Made by a program: the position numbers and the translations under genes
NCBI RefSeq assembly: GCF_018919145.1
Contig: NZ_JAHLQJ010000018.1
Location: 1 to 64,000 of the forward strand
Source of the DNA: Paenibacillus brevis
Lineage (GTDB): Bacteria; Bacillota; Bacilli; Paenibacillales; Paenibacillaceae
Direction of reading: 5' to 3'
Length of the DNA: 64,000 nucleotides
In this document: positions 1 to 8,145 of the stretch, piece after piece
Numbering within the stretch: position 1 is the stretch's first letter
Layout of the letters: the number at the start of each line of letters is the position of its first letter
The notes under the pieces: model-generated
The model's input: only the letters and a program-made list of their open reading frames with translations
The model's database searches: none
What the model was told of the DNA's origin: nothing

Positions 1-39
1 CCAGCGTTCGTCCTGAGCCAGGATCAAACTCTCCATTAA
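1..39 (-). rRNA. rrs: 16S ribosomal RNA, 5' end only
   Basis: The first bases are the reverse complement of the universal bacterial 16S start (AGAGTTTGATCCTGGCTCAG, followed by GACGAACGCTGG). The gene runs leftwards out of the window, so only its first ~39 nucleotides are present. Position 1 of the mature rRNA is placed near base 39 by analogy with the usual offset of this motif; the exact mature end cannot be seen. Confidence 0.97.
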
Positions 40-105
40 GGTGTTTGACTTGCTCATTTCAATACTGACGATATAAAATCGTTTATTTATTGACGTGTTC
101 CATCT

Positions 106-123
106 GTTCAGTTTTCAAAGAAC
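106..123 (-). promoter_or_regulatory. rRNA leader boxA-like antitermination element
   Basis: In the 16S leader the minus strand reads GTTCTTTGAAAACTGAAC. This is the motif commonly seen in Firmicute rRNA leaders and spacers and linked to Nus-dependent antitermination. It lies between the promoter at 182-210 and the 16S start. The role is inferred from family knowledge. Confidence 0.6.
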
Positions 124-181
124 TTGCTTACATTATTCGACTCATCTATCATTCAGATCAGATTTTGTCGAACAGTTACTT

Positions 182-210
182 ATTATATTCACCTCGCTTC
201 GATATGTCAA
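182..210 (-). promoter_or_regulatory. rRNA operon promoter (proximal)
   Basis: On the minus strand a perfect sigma-A promoter is present: TTGACA (210-205), 17-bp spacer, TATAAT (187-182). An A-rich stretch just upstream (AAAGAAAAAAAC) could act as an UP element. Transcription would start near 175 and give a leader of about 135 nt before 16S. Confidence 0.85.
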
Positions 211-265
211 GATGTTTTTTTCTTTCATCTTGTCCGGCAGGATGCCGTCCGAAGCGACAAATAAT

Positions 266-294
266 AATTTACCACGTAAACAATAGGATTACAA
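266..294 (-). promoter_or_regulatory. Possible second, distal rRNA promoter
   Basis: TTGTAA (294-289), 17 bp, TAAATT (271-266) on the minus strand. It is weaker than the proximal promoter, but tandem promoters are usual for Firmicute rRNA operons. Confidence 0.45.
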
Positions 295-323
295 TAAGTA
301 AATGTTTCCAATTTAAGCGGCAA

Positions 324-370
324 TAAAAAAAGGGTCATGAAGAGAAGCACAGCTTCTGATCATGGCCCTT
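324..370 (-). terminator. Intrinsic terminator of the first solute-binding protein gene
   Basis: On the minus strand an AAGGGCCATGA...TCATGACCCTT-type stem is followed by seven Ts (330-324). It lies directly after the stop codon of the lipoprotein gene at 394 and insulates it from the rRNA promoters downstream. Confidence 0.85.
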
Positions 371-393
371 ACAGCCACGTACAGCTATTAAAT

Positions 394-1905
394 TTATTCT
401 TTGTCTGTAGAATCTACAGACCCGACTTCAATGCTTATGCCTCCTCCGGAGGTGCTGCTTGATTCCGCGCCATTGGTACCGGTATCTTCTTTTCCTTTAT
501 TGGCCTCCTGATCTTTAATGGCCTTATCCAATATAACCTGTCCTTCCTGCTCCATGGCCTGCAAAGCTTCCTCAACCGACTTCTTCTTCTCCTGCACCAA
601 CTTCAATTGCTCTTCTTGAACCGTATAGAACTGCATATAGAAGTCACTCGGAATCTTGCTCATTCGCTCATAAGAAGCGCTTTGATCCAGCTTGGGCTTA
701 AGGGCATAGAAGGCATCAAGACTGTATCCGTCATATTCCTTTGAATATCCCATGCGTGACAAAAGTCCGTTATTGAGTGTTCTGGACTTGACCTTCGCAT
801 ATTCTTCTCCATTAATGAATTTAATGAAATCCCAAGCCGCATCCGCATTCGGCGAATCTGCCCGGATTGCAAAAATGTCGCTAAAGTAGATATTACGAGA
901 GGTCTCCGGGTCTGCCGGATCTACCGGGCCAGCCACGATACCAATTTCAAACGAATTATAGTCCTTTATATAAGTTTTAGACTCTTTCATATTCTGCAGA
1001 GTATATGGATCTCCCAGTGTCATTGCCATTCTTCCCATCAGAAACAATTGACTCTTGTAATAGTCCTCCATCGAACCTCCGGAAAATCCGCCATCCTCAG
1101 GATTATACACACTGCCTGATTCCAGAGCATCAAATGCGAGCTTGTAGGCTCTTTTCCAAGCGTCCGTATTCATAGTCACTTTCATAGTATCCGGGTTCAC
1201 CTGACTAAGCCCCTCTGTAGAGGAAATCATGCTCGCCAAGCTCGAGAAGTTCATGCCGTACTGCGCACCGTAGCCATATACTCTTGAATCCGCATCTCCA
1301 TCGGTTGGAAACCGGCGTGCCAGATCGAAGATTTCCTGCCAGGTAATATTATTCTGCGGTGGATCAATACCGTATTTGTTAAATAGGTCCACATTATAGA
1401 ACAACGCTTGTCCTTGGAAGGTCGGGCTCAACCCGTATAATTTACCGGCCCCTTTTTCCTTCAGCATTTCAATTAATGCAGGATAAATCGACTCGGTATC
1501 ATACTTGTCGCGCGTGATGAATGAATCCAATTCCATCAATTTTCCATCGGAGACCATCTTTTCATAGCTGCTGGAATCGACCATAACCACATCAGGCTTC
1601 TGCTCTTCAATAAAATCTAACGTCGCCTGATACTGGTCTTCGATAACTGCGCCACCTCTATACATACTATTTGTGCTGACTACTTCAATATCTACATCAC
1701 CATATCGCATCGAGAACAAATCACCATATTGTTGAAAGAAATATCCTTCGTCCCAAAACATAACTTTCAAGCTCCGCCGTACATCTGACTGTTTCGTAGG
1801 AGCCGGGCCGCATCCGGCCAAAAGCACTAATACGCCGCAAATTACCGCAATGGTCAGCTTCCGCATGCGGCTTCTATTCTTTCGTTCAGAAAACATAGTA
1901 AACAT
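394..1905 (-). CDS. Extracellular solute-binding lipoprotein (family 1, sugar-type)
   Basis: Predicted 503-residue lipoprotein. The N-terminus has a positive patch, a hydrophobic segment and a lipobox ending LLAGC (Cys32), so the mature protein should be lipid-anchored outside the membrane. The body resembles COG1653-type sugar-binding proteins of ABC importers: a WQEIFDLARRFP segment, a FLMGRMAMTLGDP segment, and late AAWDFIKFINGEEYAKV. The C-terminus is unusual for the family, with a Lys/Glu-rich helix followed by a Ser/Thr/Gly tail. GGGAGG lies five bases before this ATG, which supports the start. A near-duplicate lies upstream at 2426-3925. No permease or ATPase gene is adjacent, so it is an orphan binding protein or works with a transporter elsewhere. 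The ligand is unknown. Confidence 0.88.
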   Translation of the reverse strand: MFTMFSERKNRSRMRKLTIAVICGVLVLLAGCGPAPTKQSDVRRSLKVMFWDEGYFFQQYGDLFSMRYGDVDIEVVSTNSMYRGGAVIEDQYQATLDFIEEQKPDVVMVDSSSYEKMVSDGKLMELDSFITRDKYDTESIYPALIEMLKEKGAGKLYGLSPTFQGQALFYNVDLFNKYGIDPPQNNITWQEIFDLARRFPTDGDADSRVYGYGAQYGMNFSSLASMISSTEGLSQVNPDTMKVTMNTDAWKRAYKLAFDALESGSVYNPEDGGFSGGSMEDYYKSQLFLMGRMAMTLGDPYTLQNMKESKTYIKDYNSFEIGIVAGPVDPADPETSRNIYFSDIFAIRADSPNADAAWDFIKFINGEEYAKVKSRTLNNGLLSRMGYSKEYDGYSLDAFYALKPKLDQSASYERMSKIPSDFYMQFYTVQEEQLKLVQEKKKSVEEALQAMEQEGQVILDKAIKDQEANKGKEDTGTNGAESSSTSGGGISIEVGSVDSTDKE

Positions 1906-2111
1906 AATAACCTCCCGATTATTCTAAAAATGTAGTTCAGTTTCTCTCTCCTATGTAGCTTGATAACAGCTGGAATATACGTTCTGCTCCCCCTTCTTTT
2001 TTTACAGTCTCTATGGTTATACGTATGAAGCCTCGGTCTGGTTACAAAAAATCATCTATTATTTTCCAATAGAAGAGTTTCTCTGGAAAGTCGCATAGAA
2101 AGGCTCACTAG
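1906..2111. other. Intergenic stretch with no recognised gene
   Basis: This spacer holds the 5' leader of the solute-binding protein gene at 394-1905. I see its ribosome binding site but no convincing promoter, no ORF with a start signal and no RNA motif. It adjoins the decayed intron fragment at 2112-2279. Confidence 0.5.
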
Positions 2112-2279
2112 TTAAGTAGCCGGCCTTCCATAACCTCCGATTTTTAGATACTTCTTGATCAAATCGATAACTCGTTTGTCCTCAATTTGTTTGCGCAAAA
2201 GATCCGGAAGCAGTTCATGATTCAACGTATCGAAGTATTTCGACAGGTCGATTTCTAACACGTAACCATATCTGTGGGA
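2112..2279 (-). pseudogene. Fragment of a group II intron reverse transcriptase/maturase
   Basis: The minus strand translates without interruption into about 55 residues that read like the reverse-transcriptase core of LtrA-type group II intron proteins. It contains YGYVLEIDLSKYFDTLNHELL (with the conserved Asp in the IDLSKYFD segment), then LLRKQIEDKRVIDLIKKYLK, then GGYGRP and a stop. The full protein is normally over 400 residues, and neither the N-terminus nor the YADD active-site region is present here. It is therefore a decayed relic. It sits between two paralogous lipoprotein genes and may mark an old insertion or recombination site. Confidence 0.85.
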
Positions 2280-2295
2280 CATACCGGGCGCACCT

Positions 2296-2340
2296 AAAAA
2301 AAGAGGCTAGCCTTAGTCATGACCTTGGCTAACCTCCTTT
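2296..2340 (-). terminator. Intrinsic terminator after the second solute-binding protein
   Basis: On the minus strand GGAGGTTAGCC pairs with GGCTAGCCTC around a short loop and is followed by a run of seven Ts (2302-2296). It lies about 90 bases after the stop codon at 2426. Confidence 0.82.
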
Positions 2341-2425
2341 GAAGTTGCTATTTAGCGTCGGCCCCAAGCGCAGAATCGCGCAGGGGTCTATGTTATATTC
2401 GTCATCCATCTATAGATGGCAAAAG

Positions 2426-3925
2426 CTACTCTACCGTCACACGAACCTCGTTTGCTGTATTATCCGCTGTGCCGGATTCTGCACCGCTCTCGCCAGATGT
2501 GGCTGAACCGACATCTTCACCGGCTGTGCTGCCGTCATCAGAGCCTTTTCCCGCCGCCTCATCCTTAATTGCCTTATTCAGTAAAGCCTGCGACTCGTCC
2601 TCAATGGTCTGGAGGGCTTCTTCAATAGACTTCTTCTTGTCTTGAGCCAGTTGGATCTCTCGGGTCAGAATACCGTAGTATTCCATATGAAATGCTTCCG
2701 GAATTTTGGTGTAGTCCTCACTACTATCACTATTGAGACTTGGCTTCAGCTTATAAAATACATCCAGGTTTAATCCATTGTATTCCTTGCTGACATTCAT
2801 TCGGGATAACAGACCGCCGTTCATCGTTCTGGACTTGACCTTGGCGAATTTCTCGCTATTAACGAATTTGATAAATTCCCAAGCCGCATCCGCGTTAGGA
2901 GAGTTGGCTCGAATGCCAAAGATATCGTTGAAGAAAATATTCCGGGATGTCTCCGGATCCGCCGGATCCACAGGTCCTGCTACTGCCCCAAGTTGGAACG
3001 GCTTATAATCATTAACCTGATCCTGCACGTCCTTGAGGTTTTGAAGCATATACGGGCCTTCTACTGTCATGGCCATGCGTCCCATCAAGAACGGTTGACT
3101 CTTGTAATAATCCTCCATTGATCCCCCCTGGAACGCAGTATCACCTGGGTTATAGATAGCCTGAGAGTCTATCGCATCCATAGCCAGCTTATAGGCTTGC
3201 TTCCATGAGTCCGTGTTCAGTGTAACTTGCATGGTGTCTGTATTGATAAACTTCAAGCCTTGTGTAGTGGCTATATTGGAAGCCAGTTGCTCCATCGTCA
3301 TACCGTAATTCGTACCGAAGCCATATACCCGGGTGTCTGTGTCTCCATCGGTAGGAAAACGCCGAGCCGTGTCAAGAATCTCCTGCCAGGTCATCCCGTC
3401 ATGCGGTATTTCGATGCCATATTTGGCAAACAAATCAGCATTGTAGAAAATGACATTGCCATAGAAGGTCGGAGCTAAGCCATACAGCTTGCCGCCCCCC
3501 TTATCCTTAAGGATTTCCATAAGAGCCGGATAAATCGACTCGGTATCATATTTATCCCGTTCGATAAGCGCATCCATCTCTGCCAGCTTACCTTCGGAAG
3601 CCATCCTCTCATAGGTCTCCGTATTTAACATAACGACATCCGGCTGTTCTTTCTCTATGAATTCCTCAACAGCCGCACTATAGTCCACTATGCCATCCGG
3701 GTTGTTGCGATAGATGCGGTTCGTGCTGACAACCTCAATCTCGATGTTCGGCTTCTCCATCGCAAATAAATCGCCATATTGCTGGAAGAAGTACCCCTCA
3801 TCCGAAAACATAACCTTTAAGCTGGATGTCTGCTCTGCCTCTGGTGCCGGACGGCTGGTACAACCCGCAAGCACAACAGAAGCCAATAAAACTATGAGCC
3901 CTTTATGTAACCATGATCCCTTCAT
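2426..3925 (-). CDS. Extracellular solute-binding lipoprotein, paralog of the 394-1905 product
   Basis: About 499 residues with a lipobox VVLAGC, predicted to be lipid-anchored at the outer face of the membrane. It is clearly paralogous to the 394-1905 product along its whole length: both share a DEGYFFQQYGDLF segment, IEVVSTN, a KYDTESIYPAL segment, GSMEDYYKSQ and AGPVDPADPETSRNI. GGAGG five bases before this ATG favours it over a TTG four codons earlier. The C-terminus again carries a charged helix and a Ser/Gly/Glu-rich tail. No transporter permease genes accompany it. The two copies have diverged in many positions, so the duplication is not recent. The ligand is unknown; a sugar or sugar polymer is likely from the fold. 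Confidence 0.88.
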   Translation of the reverse strand: MKGSWLHKGLIVLLASVVLAGCTSRPAPEAEQTSSLKVMFSDEGYFFQQYGDLFAMEKPNIEIEVVSTNRIYRNNPDGIVDYSAAVEEFIEKEQPDVVMLNTETYERMASEGKLAEMDALIERDKYDTESIYPALMEILKDKGGGKLYGLAPTFYGNVIFYNADLFAKYGIEIPHDGMTWQEILDTARRFPTDGDTDTRVYGFGTNYGMTMEQLASNIATTQGLKFINTDTMQVTLNTDSWKQAYKLAMDAIDSQAIYNPGDTAFQGGSMEDYYKSQPFLMGRMAMTVEGPYMLQNLKDVQDQVNDYKPFQLGAVAGPVDPADPETSRNIFFNDIFGIRANSPNADAAWEFIKFVNSEKFAKVKSRTMNGGLLSRMNVSKEYNGLNLDVFYKLKPSLNSDSSEDYTKIPEAFHMEYYGILTREIQLAQDKKKSIEEALQTIEDESQALLNKAIKDEAAGKGSDDGSTAGEDVGSATSGESGAESGTADNTANEVRVTVE

Positions 3926-4005
3926 CTTTACCTCCAAAATATAGATATTTTAGTAGAGTTCTCTATGGATAGAACGAATCAAAGAAGTAATAGTTTCTTT
4001 GTCTA

Positions 4006-4052
4006 GAAAAAATCCGATCCTGACAGTTTTTAAGAACTGTCAGGATCGGATT
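4006..4052 (-). terminator. Terminator of the radical SAM/precursor peptide operon
   Basis: A perfect 18-bp inverted repeat (AATCCGATCCTGACAGTT and its complement, 4011-4052) with a six-base loop is followed on the minus strand by TTTTTC. It lies 25 bases after the peptide gene stop, ending this transcript before the lipoprotein gene. Confidence 0.92.
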
Positions 4053-4077
4053 AAGGCAAGCATTCATAGATGGAAAA

Positions 4078-4161
4078 TTAGCTCAAGTTGCCTGGGACTG
4101 ACTTGGTCAGACGTCCAGTTTTGACAAGAGCCGCTTGGGCTGCGGAACGAATTACTTTCAT
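4078..4161 (-). CDS. 27-residue putative RiPP precursor peptide
   Basis: A short gene with a textbook ribosome binding site (AAGGAGGTGA ending seven bases before ATG). The peptide begins MKVIRSAAQA and ends LTKSVPGNLS. It contains no Cys, Trp, Tyr, Phe or His, but has Lys, Arg, Ser, Thr, Gln, Asn and a Pro-Gly near the C-terminus. It follows the radical SAM/SPASM gene by 55 bases and both precede a single strong terminator, so they are likely co-transcribed. Small peptides next to SPASM-domain enzymes are usually substrates for post-translational modification. I do not recognise the peptide family: it lacks the Cys-rich, KxxxW, XYG, RRR and TQQ patterns of described radical SAM peptides. The modification and activity are unknown. 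Confidence 0.75.
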   Translation of the reverse strand: MKVIRSAAQAALVKTGRLTKSVPGNLS

Positions 4162-4216
4162 GCTGGTCACCTCCTTATCTAGATCAAGCGTCTGCCTGGA
4201 TTCATGCGGCTGCCCA

Positions 4217-5590
4217 TCAGCCTAAAGTTTGGGCAAATTCCTCTTCCTGCTGCGATTGCAGCCAGATGGTCCGGAGTGTTTTTTTGATCTGCCGTTTCTC
4301 ATAAGAGCATGGCCGCTGACCGGTACGCATTCGATATAACGGACAATGGTTGCCCTGACAGGCAGGGCGGAAAAAGCACGCCCGGCATTTCTCATCCGTC
4401 TCCTCGCCCGATGTTGTCCAGAGGGCCAGCTTGTCATAATCGATCTCAAGAGTTCCATCCTGTTGGATATGCCCAAGCCGATTGTTATCCTGCTCCATGG
4501 CGACAGAGCATTTGTACAACACTCCGTCCGAGCCGATCACCAATGAATTGGGCTTGGCAGCATAGCATACAGCTCCTGTAGGCAGCAAAGTATCAGAGAT
4601 AAAGCTGCTGACCGTAAGTCCCTCTGCAATCGCACGTTCATTAAACTCCCAAATCTTGATGTCCTTGGTCCGGTCGTCGCACACAGGCAAATTCAGATCA
4701 TTCTCTCCCCCCATACAGCCGACTGGACGGAAATACACCTTAAACCGACAATCATCTCCAAACCATTCCTTAAGCATGGGAATAAAGCGTTCTACAGAAT
4801 CGAGATTACTATTGTCAAAGTTAACGCGAATATTAATTTCAAACGGACGATCTACTTCTTTAAGCGATAACAGATTCTGGAGGATCGTATCAAATGTCCC
4901 TCCGCCCCCATGAAGCCCGCGACGAGTATCGTGCACCTGCGCTTCGCCATCCAGGGTGACCATAAACCGCTCCACGTGCAAATCCAGCATCTGCTCGAAG
5001 CGTTCCCGGGTTAAATAATAGCCATTTGTGGACATTTCTGCCCCATATACGGCTCCACTGGCTTCACAAGAGTCCATAAAGGAGCGTGACAGGCGTTCAA
5101 TAACATGGGGAGCCAACAGAGGTTCTCCGCCATGCCAGCTAATTGTCAAACGATTCAGGGTTCTTGCCCGTTCCTTCATATAAGCCTCAAGACCTGCGAT
5201 GACCTCGGGGCGCATTGTCGCTCGCGGAAAATTCTCGTAACAGTAAGTACAGCGAAAATTGCAGGCTTCCGTCACAAGCAGGACCAAATGCATCGTATCC
5301 TGCGCATGCATCGATTGGTGAAGGAATGTGGCACGGCGTTCTTCGTCTACGGTTGTCTCAACCAGGAACCCCTGCTCTATCAAGCTCGCATACAGTGGGG
5401 GAGCCGGATCCGGTGCTGGCATTCCAGGCCGCAGCCATTCCAGAACTCGAGTCCGTTCTTCAGGAGAAAAGGAAGCAATCGCTCCAGTATAGCTGTTGTA
5501 CAGCACTACTCCTCCTGCATCTTCTCCGCTCTGCGCGTTAAAGCGCGACGGTTTCCACTGTATTGCGTGCTGATTCATTATGCATTCCAT
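4217..5590 (-). CDS. Radical SAM/SPASM peptide maturase
   Basis: 457 residues. The radical SAM cluster motif CNFRCTYC spans Cys110-Cys117 (CxxxCxxC, followed by YENF), and WHGGEPLL near 152 is the usual SAM-binding GGEP motif. The C-terminal SPASM domain shows Cys342, Cys361, and Cys402-x2-Cys405-x5-Cys411-x4-Cys416 with a final Cys428, enough to ligate auxiliary iron-sulfur clusters. The N-terminal ~90 residues (with a YNSYTGAIASFS segment) resemble the extra N-terminal domain of other peptide maturases and may bind the precursor. The family modifies ribosomal peptides or protein residues by radical chemistry. The likely substrate is the 27-residue peptide encoded immediately downstream. No transporter or protease gene accompanies the pair. 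The start is uncertain: an ATG four codons later (5578) is an alternative. Confidence 0.9.
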   Translation of the reverse strand: MECIMNQHAIQWKPSRFNAQSGEDAGGVVLYNSYTGAIASFSPEERTRVLEWLRPGMPAPDPAPPLYASLIEQGFLVETTVDEERRATFLHQSMHAQDTMHLVLLVTEACNFRCTYCYENFPRATMRPEVIAGLEAYMKERARTLNRLTISWHGGEPLLAPHVIERLSRSFMDSCEASGAVYGAEMSTNGYYLTRERFEQMLDLHVERFMVTLDGEAQVHDTRRGLHGGGGTFDTILQNLLSLKEVDRPFEINIRVNFDNSNLDSVERFIPMLKEWFGDDCRFKVYFRPVGCMGGENDLNLPVCDDRTKDIKIWEFNERAIAEGLTVSSFISDTLLPTGAVCYAAKPNSLVIGSDGVLYKCSVAMEQDNNRLGHIQQDGTLEIDYDKLALWTTSGEETDEKCRACFFRPACQGNHCPLYRMRTGQRPCSYEKRQIKKTLRTIWLQSQQEEEFAQTLG

Positions 5591-5734
5591 CTTTCGTATC
5601 AGTGTGGTTCATTATTGCCGGAAGGACTGCTCCTTCCCCAAACCCTTACCTATCATGAAAGGAACCAAGCGGAAATTTCAATGACTTGCATCACTTTTAA
5701 GTAAAGAGGTAATCATCGCAATACTGAGCCATAG

Positions 5735-5764
5735 AAAAAAGCTATGCCAGGGCATAGCTTTTTT
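5735..5764. terminator. Bidirectional terminator-like hairpin upstream of metE
   Basis: AAAAAAGCTATGCC and its exact complement around a two-base loop. T-runs follow the stem on both strands. It lies 66 bases before metE and about 145 bases upstream of the divergent radical SAM gene, so it does not end an obvious gene. It could be a metE leader attenuator or could block read-through from the left. Confidence 0.75.
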
Positions 5765-5830
5765 ATGTTTCCCGATAGCAGCTTCCGCAATCTATACTAA
5801 AACCAACTATTCAGCAAGGAGCTGTTACCA

Positions 5831-8101
5831 TTGAAAACATCCATTATCGGTTATCCACGAGTCGGCGCGCTCAGAGAGCTTAAATTTGCATCCGAAAAAT
5901 ACTTCAAAGGCGTGCTTCCCGTCGAAGAACTGCAGCAGACGGCGGCTCAGCTTAGATCGGCGCACTGGAAGCTTCAGCAGGAGAACGGCGTCGATTTCAT
6001 TCCATCCAACGATTTTTCCTTCTACGACGGACTGCTCGACACGGCTTGCTTGCTTGGAATCATTCCGCAAAGATACCAAGCGCTCGGCTTAAGCCCGTTG
6101 GAGACTTACTTCGCAATGGCGAGAGGCTATCAAGGCGACAAAGGCGACGTTAAAGCACTGGCGATGAAAAAATGGTTCAACACGAACTATCACTATATGG
6201 TGCCCGAAATCGACGATGCGACAAGCATCCGTTTGACCGGATCGAAGCTGTTCGACGAATTTACGGAAGCAAAGCAGCTTGGCATCGCAACCAAGCCTGT
6301 GCTGATCGGACCATTCACTCTGCTCAAGCTTGCGAGATTCACAGGCCTGAAGAACGCAAAAAATTTCGTGCCTGCGGTTATCGAGGCTTATACGGCTATC
6401 CTGAACCAATTGAACACGCTTGGTGCAGCATGGCTTCAACTGGATGAGCCTGCATTGGTAACGGATTTGACTGCGGAAGATATCGCGCTGTTCACGGAGC
6501 TTTATAAGGGGATCTTGTCCGCCAAAGGCAGCGTAAAGGTTGCCTTGCAAACGTATTTTGGAGACGTTCGCGACTGCTATCAGGCGCTTCAAGCGCTGCC
6601 GTTCGACGGAATCGGCATCGACTTCGTCGAGGGCAAGCAGTCTTTGGACCTCGTGCGCAAGCATGGCTTCGCAAGCGACAAGGTGCTGTTCGCCGGTGTA
6701 ATCAACGGCAAGAACATCTGGAAGAACCAATACAAGCAGACAATTGCCCTCGTTCGCGAGATCGGCAAGCATGCAAGCCAAGTCGTGCTCGGCACTTCAT
6801 GCTCGCTGCTTCATGTCCCATACACGATTAAACACGAAAAGAAGCTGCCGGAGGCAAATAAGCAGTATTTAGCGTTCGCGGAGGAAAAGTTGCGCGAGCT
6901 TGCAGAACTCAAGTCGATCCTGGAGCAGGCGAGCCCTGAAGCCTCCGCTTTATATACGGAGAATGAGAAGCTGTTCAGTGCATCGCGCCTCACAAACGAC
7001 AACTCGGTACAGAAGAGAGTAGCGGAGTTGACGGAGGCCGACTTCACGAGACTTCCCGACTTCGCCGAGAGAGAAGCCATCCAGAAAGCGAAATTCAATC
7101 TGCCGCCGCTGCCTACGACGACGATTGGCTCGTTCCCGCAGACGGCTGATGTCCGCGCAAATCGCGCAGCCTTCAAGAAAGGCAACATCACTGAGGAACA
7201 ATATAAGCAATTCAACTTTGACCGGATCGCGGAATGTATTGCACAGCAAGAAAAAATCGGAATTGACGTCCTTGTTCATGGCGAATACGAGCGCAACGAC
7301 ATGGTCGAATACTTTGGCGAATGCCTGGATGGCTTTATCTTCACTGAGAATGCCTGGGTGCAGTCTTACGGAACACGCTGCGTAAAACCGCCGGTCGTAT
7401 GGGGCGACATTAGCCGCAGCAAGCCGATTACTGTAGAATATTCGGCGTTCGCTAAGAGCCGTACTAACAAGCTGGTCAAAGGTATGCTGACGGGTCCGGT
7501 GACGATCCTGAACTGGTCGTTCCCTCGCGAAGATATCAGCCTGAAGGAAAGCGCTCTTCAGATCGGTCTTGCGATTCGTGACGAAGTACTCGATCTCGAA
7601 GCCAACGGCATCGAAATTATCCAGATCGACGAAGCCGCCTTAAGAGAAAAGCTTCCATTGCGTCATTCAGACTGGCAGAGCGAATACCTGAGCTGGGCGA
7701 TTCCTGCCTTCAGACTTGTGCACAGCGGTGTTAAACCCGAAACGCAAATTCACACTCATATGTGCTACAGCCAGTTCAGCGACATCATTCGCGATATCGA
7801 TGCGATGGATGCCGATGTCATTACGTTCGAAGCGTCGCGCTCGGATCTAGCCATCATCGATGCGATTAACGAATGCGGCTTCCGAACTGAAGTCGGCCCC
7901 GGCGTATACGACATCCATTCGCCTCGGATTCCTAGCGTCGACGAGCTTAAGCAAGGGCTGAACCGCATGCTCGACAAGATCGAAGTCTCCAAGCTATGGG
8001 TTAACCCGGACTGCGGACTTAAAACTCGCGGTGTTACGGAAACGTGGGCCAGTCTGGAGAACCTTGTCCAAGCTGCCAAAGAAGTAAGAGCAACCCTGTA
8101 A
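5831..8101 (+). CDS. metE: Cobalamin-independent methionine synthase
   Basis: 756 residues, the normal length for MetE (5-methyltetrahydropteroyltriglutamate-homocysteine methyltransferase), which makes methionine in the cytosol without vitamin B12. The N-terminal half begins IIGYPRVGALRELK. The C-terminal catalytic half has TTIGSFPQT near 434, and the zinc-binding residues are visible as HTHMCYSQF (about 639-647) and NPDCG (about 726). It starts at TTG: AAGGAG sits eight bases upstream and no better ATG exists. I found no SAM riboswitch, T-box or cobalamin riboswitch in the 240-base upstream region, only the hairpin at 5735-5764. A convergent LysR gene follows; whether it controls metE is not shown. 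Confidence 0.97.
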   Translation: MKTSIIGYPRVGALRELKFASEKYFKGVLPVEELQQTAAQLRSAHWKLQQENGVDFIPSNDFSFYDGLLDTACLLGIIPQRYQALGLSPLETYFAMARGYQGDKGDVKALAMKKWFNTNYHYMVPEIDDATSIRLTGSKLFDEFTEAKQLGIATKPVLIGPFTLLKLARFTGLKNAKNFVPAVIEAYTAILNQLNTLGAAWLQLDEPALVTDLTAEDIALFTELYKGILSAKGSVKVALQTYFGDVRDCYQALQALPFDGIGIDFVEGKQSLDLVRKHGFASDKVLFAGVINGKNIWKNQYKQTIALVREIGKHASQVVLGTSCSLLHVPYTIKHEKKLPEANKQYLAFAEEKLRELAELKSILEQASPEASALYTENEKLFSASRLTNDNSVQKRVAELTEADFTRLPDFAEREAIQKAKFNLPPLPTTTIGSFPQTADVRANRAAFKKGNITEEQYKQFNFDRIAECIAQQEKIGIDVLVHGEYERNDMVEYFGECLDGFIFTENAWVQSYGTRCVKPPVVWGDISRSKPITVEYSAFAKSRTNKLVKGMLTGPVTILNWSFPREDISLKESALQIGLAIRDEVLDLEANGIEIIQIDEAALREKLPLRHSDWQSEYLSWAIPAFRLVHSGVKPETQIHTHMCYSQFSDIIRDIDAMDADVITFEASRSDLAIIDAINECGFRTEVGPGVYDIHSPRIPSVDELKQGLNRMLDKIEVSKLWVNPDCGLKTRGVTETWASLENLVQAAKEVRATL

Positions 8102-8105
8102 TAGC

Positions 8106-8145
8106 AACCAAGAGGATGGGCTCAGGCGAGCTCATCCTCTTGGTT
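8106..8145. terminator. Bidirectional terminator between metE and the LysR gene
   Basis: AACCAAGAGGATG pairs perfectly with CATCCTCTTGGTT around a 14-base loop. It begins four bases after the metE stop and overlaps the last codons of the convergent LysR gene, so it serves both. Confidence 0.85.

Noticed and set aside
394-3925. Part of a sugar ABC transporter operon
   Set aside because: No permease or ATPase gene adjoins, and each lipoprotein gene has its own terminator.
5591-5830. SAM, T-box or cobalamin riboswitch before metE
   Set aside because: None of the core motifs (for example the B12 box or the T-box sequence) is present.
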